A stretch of 63,453 nt of DNA. It comes from Paenibacillaceae bacterium (GTDB lineage Bacteria > Bacillota > Clostridia > Lachnospirales > Lachnospiraceae). Positions within the stretch are counted from its first letter, which is position 1, and every line of letters starts with the position of its first letter. The stretch spans positions 1 to 63,453 of the forward strand of contig SVDS01000013.1 in assembly GCA_015057715.1 (NCBI GenBank), read 5' to 3'. Position numbers and translations under genes: made by a program. Of this stretch, positions 45,610 to 54,920 are shown one piece after another. The notes below the pieces were generated by a model. That model was not told where the DNA came from, made no database searches, and saw nothing but the letters and a program-made list of their open reading frames with translations.

Positions 45610-47045
45610 TATTCCTCTCCGTATACCTCATTGATTCTGTTTTCATCTACGCCAAAGAAGTAAGTTACTAAAAATCCGCCTGCGTAAGCTACCAGCATTG
45701 CCAGTATAAAGGACAGCTGCTGACCTGGTTTTACAATGAGAAGCCCGAACAGACCGGAAACACCCTGGGAAACAGTTCCTAGATGAAGGAGAGCTGCCAG
45801 CGCTCCTCCGAAGCCGCTGCCGATACAGGCAGTTAAGAATGATCTGCCAAGAGGCAGGGTAACTGCGTACATCATCGGTTCTCCGATTCCAAGAATTCCT
45901 ACTGGTATGGAGTCTCTTATGTATCTTTTTAATTTCTTATTTTTTGTTTTCACATAAAGAGCAATTCCGGCTCCAACCTGGCCGCCGCCTGCCATCATTA
46001 AGATCGGAAGCAGATAATTGATTCCGCCTGTGGCACCAGCCGGGTCATTTAACATGGCATGAATGGGCGTCAGTGCCTGATGGAGTCCAACTGCTACCAG
46101 AGGCAGGAAGCCCGCAGAAAGAATATAACCGCCTACAACTCCCATTTTCTCATATGCAAAGCTTAATACTGCAAAGATCACCTTGGTCAGTCCGGCTCCC
46201 AGAGGCTGAATAACTAACAAAGCAACAATTCCGCCGATGATCAGTACCAGAAGAGGACTGATAAAGGTATCGATTAAATCCGGCATGTGCTTTCTGATCC
46301 GTTTCTCCAGTTCTGCAAAGAACATACCCGCAATTAACGCTGCCAAAAGACCTCCGGAAGCAGGGTTAAACGGGGCGTTGGTAATCGGCAGAAGAATCTG
46401 CTTTTCATTAATGGTTGCAAGAAGCGGCATGCCTGCATTGGCTATGGACATAGCTCCTGCAATGGCGCCCAGTGCTCCTGATCCTCCAAACTCTCTTGCT
46501 GCATTGTAACCGACCAGAATAGGTAGGTAGGCAAACAAAGCCCAGCCCATGGTTCTGATGCAGGCGAACCACCAGACTCCTGCCAGCGCACCGTGTGTAG
46601 AAACATTGATAACATTGCAGATACCGTTAATTAAACCTGCTGCGATAATTCCCGGTAAAAGTGCCACGAAAATATTGGCAATCTTCTTTAAGAATCGCTG
46701 GACTGGCTTGTCGTATTTTGCCTTTTGCAGTTCTTTGTTTTCTCTTGTAACTGTATTAATATCTGCACCATTTTCCCCATCATCTGCCTGACCTTTGGGA
46801 AGTCCTGTAAGTTTATAAAATTCTTCTAACACTTTGTTTACCTTGCCAGGACCAAATACGATCTGAAGGGTATTGCTTTCTACTACGCCAAGGACTCCTT
46901 CCACCTTCTTTAACTGCTCTAAGTCCACTTTTGATAAATCTTTCACCCCAATGCGAAGCCTTGTCATACATGCAGCATTGGATGTAATGTTGGTTTTTCC
47001 TCCCAACAGTGATAACAGTTCTTCACTGACTTGCTTGTAATCCAT
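45609..47045 (-). CDS. murP: PTS IIBC permease for N-acetylmuramic acid or its disaccharide
   Basis: This 478-aa protein has a glucose-family EIIB domain (residues 1-85, phosphorylated Cys26 in SNAACMTRLRIGV) and then about ten membrane helices of the IIC domain (110-470, with GIGEPMMYAVTLP). It has no IIA domain, so it must borrow a soluble IIA. Context assigns the substrate: MurQ, MupG and an RpiR regulator surround it. A strong AGGAGGAG site precedes the ATG. Confidence 0.88.
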   Translation of the reverse strand: MDYKQVSEELLSLLGGKTNITSNAACMTRLRIGVKDLSKVDLEQLKKVEGVLGVVESNTLQIVFGPGKVNKVLEEFYKLTGLPKGQADDGENGADINTVTRENKELQKAKYDKPVQRFLKKIANIFVALLPGIIAAGLINGICNVINVSTHGALAGVWWFACIRTMGWALFAYLPILVGYNAAREFGGSGALGAIAGAMSIANAGMPLLATINEKQILLPITNAPFNPASGGLLAALIAGMFFAELEKRIRKHMPDLIDTFISPLLVLIIGGIVALLVIQPLGAGLTKVIFAVLSFAYEKMGVVGGYILSAGFLPLVAVGLHQALTPIHAMLNDPAGATGGINYLLPILMMAGGGQVGAGIALYVKTKNKKLKRYIRDSIPVGILGIGEPMMYAVTLPLGRSFLTACIGSGFGGALAALLHLGTVSQGVSGLFGLLIVKPGQQLSFILAMLVAYAGGFLVTYFFGVDENRINEVYGEE

Positions 47046-47114
47046 TGTTCTCCTCCTTTAATGATAATTTTATAGTTCCGGCTTAGCTGGTAAACCAAAG
47101 CCCCCTTTCTTATT

Positions 47115-48008
47115 CTATTTCAAAGCCTGACGGACATTCCCGCCAGCTTTTAACAGCTTTTCTCTCGCTTCGCTGGCACCACAATCAGACAAAATCATAA
47201 TCACTGCTGTTTTCACATGACCGTCTGCCTGTTCCAGTACCTCTTTTGCTTCCGCTCTCTCGCACCCGGTTGCAGTCATCACGATATTTTGTGATCTCAC
47301 TACCAGCTTTTCATTGCTCTGTCTGACATCCACCATTAAATTCTGATAGACTTTCCCGATTCCGATCATACTTCCGGTTGATATCATGTTTAAAACCATT
47401 TTCTGAGCAGTACCTGCCTTCAATCTGGTGGAGCCCGTAAGTACCTCCGGTCCGGTGACCGGTTCAATGGCTAACATTGCTTCCTTTCCAATGTCAGAAT
47501 TCCTGTTGCATGAAATGGCTACGGTTTTACAGCCAATGGAACGTGCATACCGGAGTCCATGAATTACATAAGGCGTTCTGCCGGAGGCAGCCAGACCAAT
47601 TACGATATCTTCTTTCGTCAGCCAGATGGATTTTAATTCCTCTTTGCACAGGGTTTCACTGTCTTCCGCGCCTTCCACTGCCTCCACAAATGCCTTCTCA
47701 CCTCCTGCAATCAGACCCACAACCATCTGTGGCGGTACACCAAAAGTAGGAGGACATTCCACTGCATCAAGTACTCCCAGGCGGCCTGATGTTCCCGCTC
47801 CCACATAGATGATTCTGCCTCCTGATTTCAGGCTTTCCGTCGCCCATTCAATTGCCTGTGCGATCTGCGGGATTACTTCCCCGATTGCCTTAATAACAGC
47901 GCCATCCTCCTGGTTCATAATCCGGGCAATTTCAGTGGGAGTCATCTCGTCTAACCCCATCGTATCCGGATTTCTTGACTCCGTTGTCAGTTTTGATAAA
48001 TCAATCAT
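47115..48008 (-). CDS. murQ: N-acetylmuramic acid 6-phosphate etherase
   Basis: This 297-aa SIS-domain enzyme cleaves the lactyl ether of MurNAc-6-phosphate to give GlcNAc-6-phosphate and D-lactate. Signatures are complete: ESRNPDTMGLDEM at the N terminus, IYVGAGTSGRLGVLDAVECPPTFG, the catalytic Glu in VEGAEDSE, and GSTRLKAGTAQKMVLNM. A small helical C-terminal domain follows. It starts 3 bases after the murR stop and is the second gene of the operon. Confidence 0.95.
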   Translation of the reverse strand: MIDLSKLTTESRNPDTMGLDEMTPTEIARIMNQEDGAVIKAIGEVIPQIAQAIEWATESLKSGGRIIYVGAGTSGRLGVLDAVECPPTFGVPPQMVVGLIAGGEKAFVEAVEGAEDSETLCKEELKSIWLTKEDIVIGLAASGRTPYVIHGLRYARSIGCKTVAISCNRNSDIGKEAMLAIEPVTGPEVLTGSTRLKAGTAQKMVLNMISTGSMIGIGKVYQNLMVDVRQSNEKLVVRSQNIVMTATGCERAEAKEVLEQADGHVKTAVIMILSDCGASEAREKLLKAGGNVRQALK

Positions 48009-48011
48009 CTT

Positions 48012-48860
48012 TTATGTTCCTCCGTCCTTCTGTATATGGGTTCTGCCAAACTGGTTCATGCAGAACTCGTAATTCCGATTTACGTAAGCAGTAAACAGCA
48101 CATCCACCACATTCAGCTGTGATATTCTGGAAGACATGGCTCCACTTCTGTGAATGAGCTCCGTCGCAGCTACAGGCAAAACGTAATCTGCTTCTGCCGC
48201 AAGCTTTGACTCTACCGCTCTTGTAATGGCTATAACCTTTGCACCGTTAGCCTTAGCTTCTTTGGCGCACTGAAGCATCTCTTCTGTCAGACCGGAATAA
48301 CTGATGACAATTGCCACATCTCCGGCTCGTAAATTTCTTGCTGTTAAAAACTGGGCATGCCAGTCATCACATAAATTGCAGATCACATCTGCCCTTAAAA
48401 GCTTAAGATATAAATCCCTTGCCACCAGAAGGGAGGTGCCAAGTCCAAACAGGGAAACGGTTCTGCTGGTTTCCAAAAGTTTCACACAGGAAGTGATTGT
48501 CTTAGGTTCCAGAAGCTTTCTTGTGGTTTCCATTGATTCGATGTTTTTCTTTGTTACCTTGTAGATAATGTCTTCCACCGTGTCCTTCTGGGTAATCTTC
48601 TGAAATGCGATATCCCTGCTTTCCCGAAATAAAGCCACCTCGTAGGCAAGCGTACTTTGAAAGTCCTTATAACCTTTGCAGCCCAGCTTTTTACACAGCC
48701 GGACAATGGTAGCGGGGGAAGTATAGGTTTCTTTTGCAATCTCCTTAATGGTCTTTCTTAACACAGATTCCGGATTTCTCTGAAGCCGGCTTATCAGTTG
48801 TTTTTCTGCCTCTCCGGCATTTTGAACATAGTCATCAATTCTTACAAGAAGACCTTTCAT
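48012..48860 (-). CDS. murR: RpiR-family regulator of MurNAc metabolism
   Basis: This 282-aa protein has an N-terminal RpiR helix-turn-helix (residues 1-77, ETYTSPATIVRLCKKLGCKGY) and a C-terminal SIS sugar-phosphate-binding domain (about 120-260). In known MurR proteins MurNAc-6-phosphate relieves repression. As first gene of the operon it is likely autoregulated; inverted repeats cover its putative promoter. GAACAGAGAATG gives the start at 48860. Confidence 0.85.
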   Translation of the reverse strand: MKGLLVRIDDYVQNAGEAEKQLISRLQRNPESVLRKTIKEIAKETYTSPATIVRLCKKLGCKGYKDFQSTLAYEVALFRESRDIAFQKITQKDTVEDIIYKVTKKNIESMETTRKLLEPKTITSCVKLLETSRTVSLFGLGTSLLVARDLYLKLLRADVICNLCDDWHAQFLTARNLRAGDVAIVISYSGLTEEMLQCAKEAKANGAKVIAITRAVESKLAAEADYVLPVAATELIHRSGAMSSRISQLNVVDVLFTAYVNRNYEFCMNQFGRTHIQKDGGT

Positions 48861-48938
48861 TCTCTGTTCCTTTCTAAAAAGCCTGAAGGGATTCCATGCG
48901 CTTTGCAGTTGTATTGAATCTCATTCTAGCGGGTTTGT

Positions 48939-48973
48939 ATTATAGTTTCAATATGAGTGGAAAACTATGAAAC
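48939..48973 (-). promoter_or_regulatory. Promoter and candidate operator of the mur operon
   Basis: A minus-strand -10 box TATAAT (48939-48944) is covered by the inverted repeats ATAGTTT/AAACTAT (48942-48948, 48962-48968) and GTTTCA/TGAAAC (48945-48950, 48968-48973). No good -35 is visible. The symmetry fits MurR binding over the promoter. Confidence 0.5.
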
Positions 48974-49033
48974 TTATTTTCATTATATGATGCTTTCAAA
49001 GGGATTAACAGAAGGCATTTTTCTTAAGACATG

Positions 49034-49078
49034 CAAAAAAATCCGGTTCCATTTCAGAAGCCCTGAAAATGGAACCGG
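49034..49078 (-). terminator. Terminator of the rhodanese gene
   Basis: CCGGTTCCATTT pairs with AAATGGAACCGG and is followed on the minus strand by a T-run. Confidence 0.8.
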
Positions 49079-49090
49079 AAGCTGACATTT

Positions 49091-49411
49091 TTATTTTCTC
49101 TTTGTACCAACATAGGAGCCCATTCCGCCCGCCACATTTACTACATCAAATCCCTTTTTCAAAAGAGAACTGCAGGTACGTTTGCTCCTTGCACCGGACT
49201 GGCACATAATATAGTAGGTTTTGTCCTTTATTAAATATTTTTCCGGGTTATTCATTAAATTACCCATAGGGATATTTTTTGCTGTTCTCATGGTTCCGCT
49301 TTTAAATTCAAAAGGTTCCCGAATATCAATTAGTTCAATATTGCCAATAAGCGGGTCCAGATCATTTACATGAATTACTTTCCCGGTGCTTTTTTTTAAA
49401 AATTCAAACAT
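49091..49411 (-). CDS. Single-domain rhodanese
   Basis: This 106-aa cytoplasmic protein has the rhodanese fold, with the active Cys in the loop MCQSGARSKR (residue about 69) and the IDIREPFEFKSG entry motif. The Cys would carry a persulfide. The location next to a TusA/YeeE cluster fits sulfur relay from thiosulfate. GAGGAG precedes the ATG. A gap of 171 bases with a terminator separates it from the flavoprotein, so it may have its own promoter. Confidence 0.85.
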   Translation of the reverse strand: MFEFLKKSTGKVIHVNDLDPLIGNIELIDIREPFEFKSGTMRTAKNIPMGNLMNNPEKYLIKDKTYYIMCQSGARSKRTCSSLLKKGFDVVNVAGGMGSYVGTKRK

Positions 49412-49513
49412 ATTTTCATCTCCTCTAATAGTTCCAGATATTTATGAAGCTTATTTTTATTATAAAACCTATTTTATTATTATCCGTGACTAACTCACAT
49501 ATACCGTGGGATA

Positions 49514-49561
49514 AACCAGAAAATCCCCTGACAGGCACCAGATAGCACCTGACCGGGGATC
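49514..49561 (-). terminator. Probable terminator of the YeeE/TusA operon
   Basis: An ATCCCC/GGGGAT outer stem with an inner CAGG/CCTG stem is followed by TTTTCTGG on the minus strand, after the flavoprotein stop. Confidence 0.5.
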
Positions 49562-49581
49562 ATACTTATGAATTTATTAGC

Positions 49582-50802
49582 CTATTTACAAATACGCTCA
49601 ATCTGTTCCTTTGTAATTTTGCTGTCAATCTTCTCCTGTATCTTACAATCCTTAATCCACACTGCGCATGGACCATTTGAAATACCAAGGCGCTTTGCAA
49701 GTCCGTCCGATTTATAGATGTCAATACAGGATACCCGTATATCACTGTGGCTCTGCTCAAATTCTTTGAATACAGATAAAAGCTCTCTGGAATCTGCATC
49801 AACTGCATTGTAGATATAGACCAGAGAAGGCTTTCCTTCATTCATAATCTGCTGCTCAAATATCTCACACTCAGAAAGGTATTTTTCTGCTCCATATCCT
49901 GCTACAGCTCCGTCTCCCACTGCTGTTGCAACCTGCTTTAAGAATTTATCCCGGACATCACCTACCGCATAAACTCCGGGTATATTGGTTTCCATCCGCT
50001 CATTGGTTATTAAATAACCACCGCGGTTCATATCCAGCATTCCCTTAAATATCTCGGTATTGGGCAGATAGCCGATAAATAAAAAGCAGCTGTCAACGGT
50101 AACAGGAATGGTTTCTTCCGTCTTTACATTTTTTAAGACAACCGTGCCAAGTCTTTCCTCTCCCTCAAAGCTGTCCACAACTGTATTCCACATAAATTCC
50201 ATTTTGGGATTGGCAAGTGCCTGAGCCTTTGCTATTTCATTGCAGTCCATCTTTCCGTTCTCATGCATGACGGAAACAATCACCTTATCAGCAAATTTTG
50301 TTAAAAACATCCCCTCTTCGATGGCTGCATCTCCGCTGCCGATTACCATAACGGTTTTTCCGGTGTTGGCTGCTGCATCACAGGTAGCACAGAAAGAGAT
50401 CCCTTTGTCATAAAGATACAGTTCCTCATTCTTTGCACCAGTCAGACGGGGCTTTCCGCCACTTGCAATAACCACTGCCTTTGCCTCAAAAATATTGCGG
50501 AAGGTTTCCACTTTTTTTATATCTCCCTCAAGAGATACGCTTCTTACATCGGTTAATTTAAAGTCCACTCCAAATTTTTTAGCCTGTTTATGAAACAGAT
50601 CCATCAGTCCAAGACCGGTGGCTCCTTCCGGGAAACCAGGATAGTTTTCAATCTCATTGGTATACGTTGCCAGTCCTCCCACCAGAGTCTTTTCAATAAT
50701 CAGTGTCTTTAATTTTGCCCTGCCGCAATAAATACCGGCAGTTAAACCGGCTGCACCGCCGCCAATGATGACTACATCATACTGTATTGTCTTCTTTTCC
50801 AT
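49582..50802 (-). CDS. Thioredoxin-reductase-like flavoprotein with C-terminal thioredoxin-like domain
   Basis: This 406-aa protein has the TrxB fold at residues 1-310: FAD motif GGGAAGLTAGIYCGRA, redox pair CATC (Cys138, Cys141) and GVYAVGDVRD. Two features differ from standard TrxB. The redox motif continues CDA rather than CDG. The NADPH-phosphate motif HRRxxxR is absent (VSVMHENGKMDCN at 177-189), so the electron donor may be NADH, ferredoxin or something else. Residues 325-406 form a thioredoxin-like domain with no CxxC. ATG 50802 is used. It is last in the YeeE-TusA-YeeE operon and may reduce a persulfide or disulfide there. Confidence 0.82.
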   Translation of the reverse strand: MEKKTIQYDVVIIGGGAAGLTAGIYCGRAKLKTLIIEKTLVGGLATYTNEIENYPGFPEGATGLGLMDLFHKQAKKFGVDFKLTDVRSVSLEGDIKKVETFRNIFEAKAVVIASGGKPRLTGAKNEELYLYDKGISFCATCDAAANTGKTVMVIGSGDAAIEEGMFLTKFADKVIVSVMHENGKMDCNEIAKAQALANPKMEFMWNTVVDSFEGEERLGTVVLKNVKTEETIPVTVDSCFLFIGYLPNTEIFKGMLDMNRGGYLITNERMETNIPGVYAVGDVRDKFLKQVATAVGDGAVAGYGAEKYLSECEIFEQQIMNEGKPSLVYIYNAVDADSRELLSVFKEFEQSHSDIRVSCIDIYKSDGLAKRLGISNGPCAVWIKDCKIQEKIDSKITKEQIERICK

Positions 50803-50857
50803 GGTAATAAGATCCTTTCTAAAGGATTGGAGCAATCATTTCTGATTGCTCCATCCA

Positions 50858-51415
50858 TTACATAAAATATTTTGCCAGTAATTTGCTTCCGATAAATGCT
50901 CCCACCAGAAGGAACGCTCCAAATACCCAGCCGGATAAGGAAAACGATGCAATTGCGGTAAATAAAGCTCCGATGTTACAACCGTTTGCAAGTCTTGCTC
51001 CGTATCCCATAAGCAGACCGCCCAGGATCGCTGCCACTACCTGACGCAGGGTTTTAATCTTCTTTATTTTAAACTGTGATGCAAATAAGGTCGCCGCCAA
51101 TGCTCCGAAGATGATGCCAAGATTTCGGATGGAGCCGCCGTCTGCCAGAAAGCTGGTATGAAGCTCCTGCTGCATCTTTTCTGATGCATAATAGGCCCAG
51201 CTGCCAGCATCTCCGCCCAATGCGTTATAAACCCAGGTTCCCCAGACAGCAAATGTACTGGTTACTCCCCAGCCTTTTTGAAATACTGTGAAATGAGCAA
51301 TCTGGAAAACGGAAAGTAAAACAGCTCCCGCCACATAGGTTAAAGGTTCCTTTAACAGTTTTTTGTAAATCGGATGATCACCCAGTTTAATAAAAAACTC
51401 TTTCAATTCATTCAC
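50858..51415 (-). CDS. YeeE/YedE half-transporter, second half
   Basis: This 185-aa membrane protein has about four to five helices and the signature ANGCNIGALFTAIASFSLSGWVFG, matching the Cys-Gly motif of YeeE/YedE thiosulfate (or selenium-related) importers. Full-length importers such as TsuA contain two such units; here the other unit is encoded separately at 51688-52380 with TusA in between. The ATG is preceded by GTAGGTG. Confidence 0.85.
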   Translation of the reverse strand: MNELKEFFIKLGDHPIYKKLLKEPLTYVAGAVLLSVFQIAHFTVFQKGWGVTSTFAVWGTWVYNALGGDAGSWAYYASEKMQQELHTSFLADGGSIRNLGIIFGALAATLFASQFKIKKIKTLRQVVAAILGGLLMGYGARLANGCNIGALFTAIASFSLSGWVFGAFLLVGAFIGSKLLAKYFM

Positions 51416-51432
51416 CTACTTTCAAAGCGGTT

Positions 51433-51660
51433 TTATTTTGCTTTCTCAATAACGATTTCCCATTCACCGTCATCTACTTCTTCAATTTCAACATTGTGTC
51501 CCTGTTTTCTAGCCCATTCAGGAACGTTCTTCATTGCACAGCTGTGGTCGATGGAAACAACCAGCACATCTCCTACAGATAACTCACTCATCTTTTTTTC
51601 TGTTTTCATTAACGGTACAGGACAAGCCTCGCCTAAACAATCCAGTGTAAATTCAGCCAT
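51433..51660 (-). CDS. TusA-like sulfur carrier
   Basis: This 75-aa protein has the TusA/SirA fold, with the conserved Cys in DCLGEACPVPLMKTEKKM (residues 8-25) and a C-terminal beta-strand block. CPxP marks sulfur carriers that hold a persulfide. Encoded between two YeeE halves, it is well placed to receive sulfur from the transporter, as TsuB does for TsuA. AAAGGAG precedes the ATG. Confidence 0.9.
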   Translation of the reverse strand: MAEFTLDCLGEACPVPLMKTEKKMSELSVGDVLVVSIDHSCAMKNVPEWARKQGHNVEIEEVDDGEWEIVIEKAK

Positions 51661-51687
51661 TTTTTTATCTCCTTTAAACGATATAAT

Positions 51688-52380
51688 TTATTCAATACTT
51701 CCCATTTTCTTCTGCTGCCATTTCACAGCAGCTATGTAGAGCAATACAATAATCAGTCCCTGAACAACGATTGCTCCAAACCAGCCAAACACGTCAGGTA
51801 AAAACACTTTCGGAGCATTGGCATTTAATTTACCCCAGAATCCCATGTCATGAGCACCCCAGACGGAACCTGCGATAAAAAATACCAGTGACAGCATTTG
51901 CATAAGGAAGCCCTCTCCTACACGCATTAATGTTCCGGAAGCACAGCCTCCTGCAATTACCATGCCGATTCCAAACAAAACGGCCCCAAGCATTAAGGGA
52001 AGCCCGATGGGAGATACCCCCGCCATGTTTAAATTGGTATCTGCGCCTCCCATGGCGCTGGCATACTTAATTGCCACAAATCCCACGCTGGATACAGCTA
52101 CTGCCACCAGGACAGCTCTTGTTACTGACGTGCTCCCTGTTATGCAGGGATCACGAAACGCTGCCGTAAAACAGAATCTGGAACGCTGCAGAATATAGCC
52201 AAATGCGATACCAAAGATCCAGTAAACCGGAAGCTTATTACTCCCCTGCCCCAAATAGAATCCAAAAGCGATAATCAGTGCAGTAAGCAACAGAGCAAAT
52301 GGAATCTGACTCTTTTTGGGCTTTCTTGGCTTACGCACTCTTTGTGTTTCTGTTTCAGTACTTGAATTAGTCTCTGACAC
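51688..52380 (-). CDS. YeeE/YedE half-transporter, first half
   Basis: This 230-aa membrane protein has a basic cytoplasmic N-terminal tail of 22 residues and about five helices, with the YeeE Cys motif AGGCASGTLMRVGEG. It is the probable partner of the 185-aa half-transporter. Start is GTG at 52380 with GGGAGG upstream. It is the first gene of the operon and divergent from a LysR regulator. Substrate could be thiosulfate or a selenium compound. Confidence 0.85.
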   Translation of the reverse strand: MSETNSSTETETQRVRKPRKPKKSQIPFALLLTALIIAFGFYLGQGSNKLPVYWIFGIAFGYILQRSRFCFTAAFRDPCITGSTSVTRAVLVAVAVSSVGFVAIKYASAMGGADTNLNMAGVSPIGLPLMLGAVLFGIGMVIAGGCASGTLMRVGEGFLMQMLSLVFFIAGSVWGAHDMGFWGKLNANAPKVFLPDVFGWFGAIVVQGLIIVLLYIAAVKWQQKKMGSIE

Positions 52381-52601
52381 TTGAATCCTCCCTTCTACAT
52401 TGATAATTATATAACAATCTTTACTGTTAAATTATATCATAATAAATGAAAAGCTGTTAATCAAGATTTTTATATGGTATAAGATATCCTTATACCCAAA
52501 CAAATCTTGCCACTAGTCATAATGCCGTATATTTGTTATAATTGGCCAAGGGGAAACGTACAGAATTTTAACAGTTAACAGTTTTAAGAAGGGGGATTCT
52601 T

Positions 52602-53501
52602 ATGAACGTTCTAAATCTGAAGATGTTTATTAAAATAGTGGAAACAGGAAGTATCTCAAAGGCTGCAGAATTAATGAACATCAGCCAGTCTGCACTAAGT
52701 CAGCAGCTTCGTGCCATGGAGTTAGAAATCGGGACCCGGCTTTTTGAGCGCAATTATAACGGGGTTGTTCCTACGGATACAGGTAAAATCGTATCCCATT
52801 ATGCCACGGAAATTACATCTTCTTATGACCGAATGTTTCTTGATATCTCCAACTCTCAAAACCAGAATAAAACCATACATATTATGGCCAACCCCTGTGT
52901 CTATTCCTATGCCCTGCCCTGTACCCTTTATCATGTAAAGAACAATTATCCCCAATATACCCTTCAGATGGAGGTCATGTCCAGCCAGAACATTGAAGAA
53001 AAAATAACAAAAGGTCAGGCAGATATGGGGATTATCATCGGCAAACCAAAGGATAAAAATCTTTCCTCTAAAAAGGTATTTACCGACCGGTTTTGTCTGG
53101 TTGCCGGAGAAAAGATGGAGGTTCCAGATCAGCTGTCCTCTGAGGAACTTTATCATTATCCTCTGCTGATGCTTGTAAAGAACCAGAAAACCAGGCAGCT
53201 TCTTGACAAATCGTTGGTAAAAAGCGGAATTCAGATCGGAAGACTTCATATTCCCTACACACTGGAATCCACGGAATCCATTAAGCTGTCGGCAATTAAC
53301 GGCTTCGGTCTGGCCTTTTTGCCCTATATGGCAATAAAAAAAGAGCTTTACCATAAGCAGCTTCACATCATTGAATGTCCCGGGCTGGAGTTTGAGAATG
53401 ATTACTACTCCATCAAACGTTCTGGTGATGTTCCTGCTTCTCCTGAATCGGCAAAGCTCATAAAATATATTGAAAAAATATTAAAAGATACAATTTGCTA
53501 A
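52602..53501 (+). CDS. LysR-family regulator of the YeeE/TusA cluster
   Basis: This 299-aa protein has an N-terminal LysR winged helix (SISKAAELMNISQSALSQQL) and a substrate-binding domain from about residue 90. GGGGGA precedes the ATG. It is divergent from the sulfur operon, so it most likely controls it, in the manner of sulfur regulators such as CysL or CysB (inferred from position). Confidence 0.88.
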   Translation: MNVLNLKMFIKIVETGSISKAAELMNISQSALSQQLRAMELEIGTRLFERNYNGVVPTDTGKIVSHYATEITSSYDRMFLDISNSQNQNKTIHIMANPCVYSYALPCTLYHVKNNYPQYTLQMEVMSSQNIEEKITKGQADMGIIIGKPKDKNLSSKKVFTDRFCLVAGEKMEVPDQLSSEELYHYPLLMLVKNQKTRQLLDKSLVKSGIQIGRLHIPYTLESTESIKLSAINGFGLAFLPYMAIKKELYHKQLHIIECPGLEFENDYYSIKRSGDVPASPESAKLIKYIEKILKDTIC

Positions 53502-53518
53502 TCTTTTCGTTAAGTAAC

Positions 53519-54865
53519 TTATTTTGTATTCATTGACCTTGCAATCATAATCTCACCCACAATTTGCGTAATAATCAAACTTACCAGAATAACAACTGTA
53601 CCAATCATTCCACCCCCCTGGGGAAAGAGGAATGATATGCAAGATCCGATTAAAATAAGCATATGGTAGACTGCACATGCAATGGCAAACTTACTTCCCG
53701 GTACCTTAAATGGTCTTTCTTTATCTGGATCTGATTTACGCAGTTTAATAAATGCAAGAGACAGCAAAACATAAGGTGCCAGGTAAACAACTCCTGTAAA
53801 TGCAAGAATTGACCAGAATAATCCCTCATTTGATGTTGCAATCATTCCATAGAACACGATCAATGCTGTGGCTGCTATTCCTAAAGTGACGGAAGCCCCA
53901 ACAGGTGAACCATATTTATTCTTAACCGCAAATACTTTTGGAAATTCTCCAGCTTCTGCTGCCTCAAGAATAACTTTGTTTGCCGCCAATGGCCATGCAA
54001 ATGCGTTGCTGAAAAATAAGAGTGCAAGACAGATTGCGATGACAATTACAAATATTCTGCTGCCTCCATAGATGACCATGATTGCATCGATCAAACCTGT
54101 TGTTCCATCAATTGCATCTGCTGGAAGAATGAATTCTACTGCCATTGTAGAAAATATATAAAGCCCAACTGATATAAGTGAGGAGATAATCAATGCCTTT
54201 GGCATATCTTTCTTTGGATTCTTCATTTCTTCTGACGCACATCCTACGGCATCCATTCCTGTAAGACCATATACAAATACCGGAATCAAAGCAACCAGTG
54301 TCAAATCAAATTTCGGTACCATAGTGACGGAATTAAAGGATACAACTGCATTTCCTTTTACCGCATAGTAAATACCTCCAGCGATTAAGGACAGACAGAA
54401 TAATATTTTTGCTACTGTACCAATGTTATTTAAATGCTTGGAATCCTTAAGAGGAATAATATTAAATAGCACAATCAGCCAGGTTCCTGCCACACTTAAA
54501 AGGATTGTCATTGTGAGTGTCATGTCCGGCCAGAATAACTGCTTAAAAATTGCAACAAACGGAATCATAACCGATGGAACAAACCCGACACAGTTTACCC
54601 AATACCACCAGTTTGTTCTTCCTGCCCACTTTGGCCCCAATGCTTTTTTCACCCAGGAATAAATACCGCCCTGCTCCGGGTAGGTACTTCCAAGTTCCGC
54701 ACAAAGCACACAGTGTGTGTACAAATAGGAGCCGCCTAAAATAATAAATGATATTATGACAGATGGTCCAATTTTTGCCATTGATGCAATCAGCTCCATG
54801 GAGACAAAAGCGGATAATGTCATACCGATCATGTCAACCAACGTCAGCGTTTTTTCTCTTTCCAT
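53519..54865 (-). CDS. APC-family amino acid/amine permease
   Basis: This 448-aa protein has about twelve membrane helices of the APC superfamily, with the N-terminal VDMIGMTLSAFVSMELIAS helix. As the last gene of the agmatine operon it is probably the agmatine/putrescine exchanger. ATG 54865 is used, with TGGGGA upstream, over a TTG at 54880. Arginine/ornithine exchange is an alternative. Confidence 0.85.
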   Translation of the reverse strand: MEREKTLTLVDMIGMTLSAFVSMELIASMAKIGPSVIISFIILGGSYLYTHCVLCAELGSTYPEQGGIYSWVKKALGPKWAGRTNWWYWVNCVGFVPSVMIPFVAIFKQLFWPDMTLTMTILLSVAGTWLIVLFNIIPLKDSKHLNNIGTVAKILFCLSLIAGGIYYAVKGNAVVSFNSVTMVPKFDLTLVALIPVFVYGLTGMDAVGCASEEMKNPKKDMPKALIISSLISVGLYIFSTMAVEFILPADAIDGTTGLIDAIMVIYGGSRIFVIVIAICLALLFFSNAFAWPLAANKVILEAAEAGEFPKVFAVKNKYGSPVGASVTLGIAATALIVFYGMIATSNEGLFWSILAFTGVVYLAPYVLLSLAFIKLRKSDPDKERPFKVPGSKFAIACAVYHMLILIGSCISFLFPQGGGMIGTVVILVSLIITQIVGEIMIARSMNTK

Positions 54866-54920
54866 ATGTATTTTCCCCAATCTTTCTCAATGTGCCTTTC
54901 CTACTCCCCCTAATTACAAT

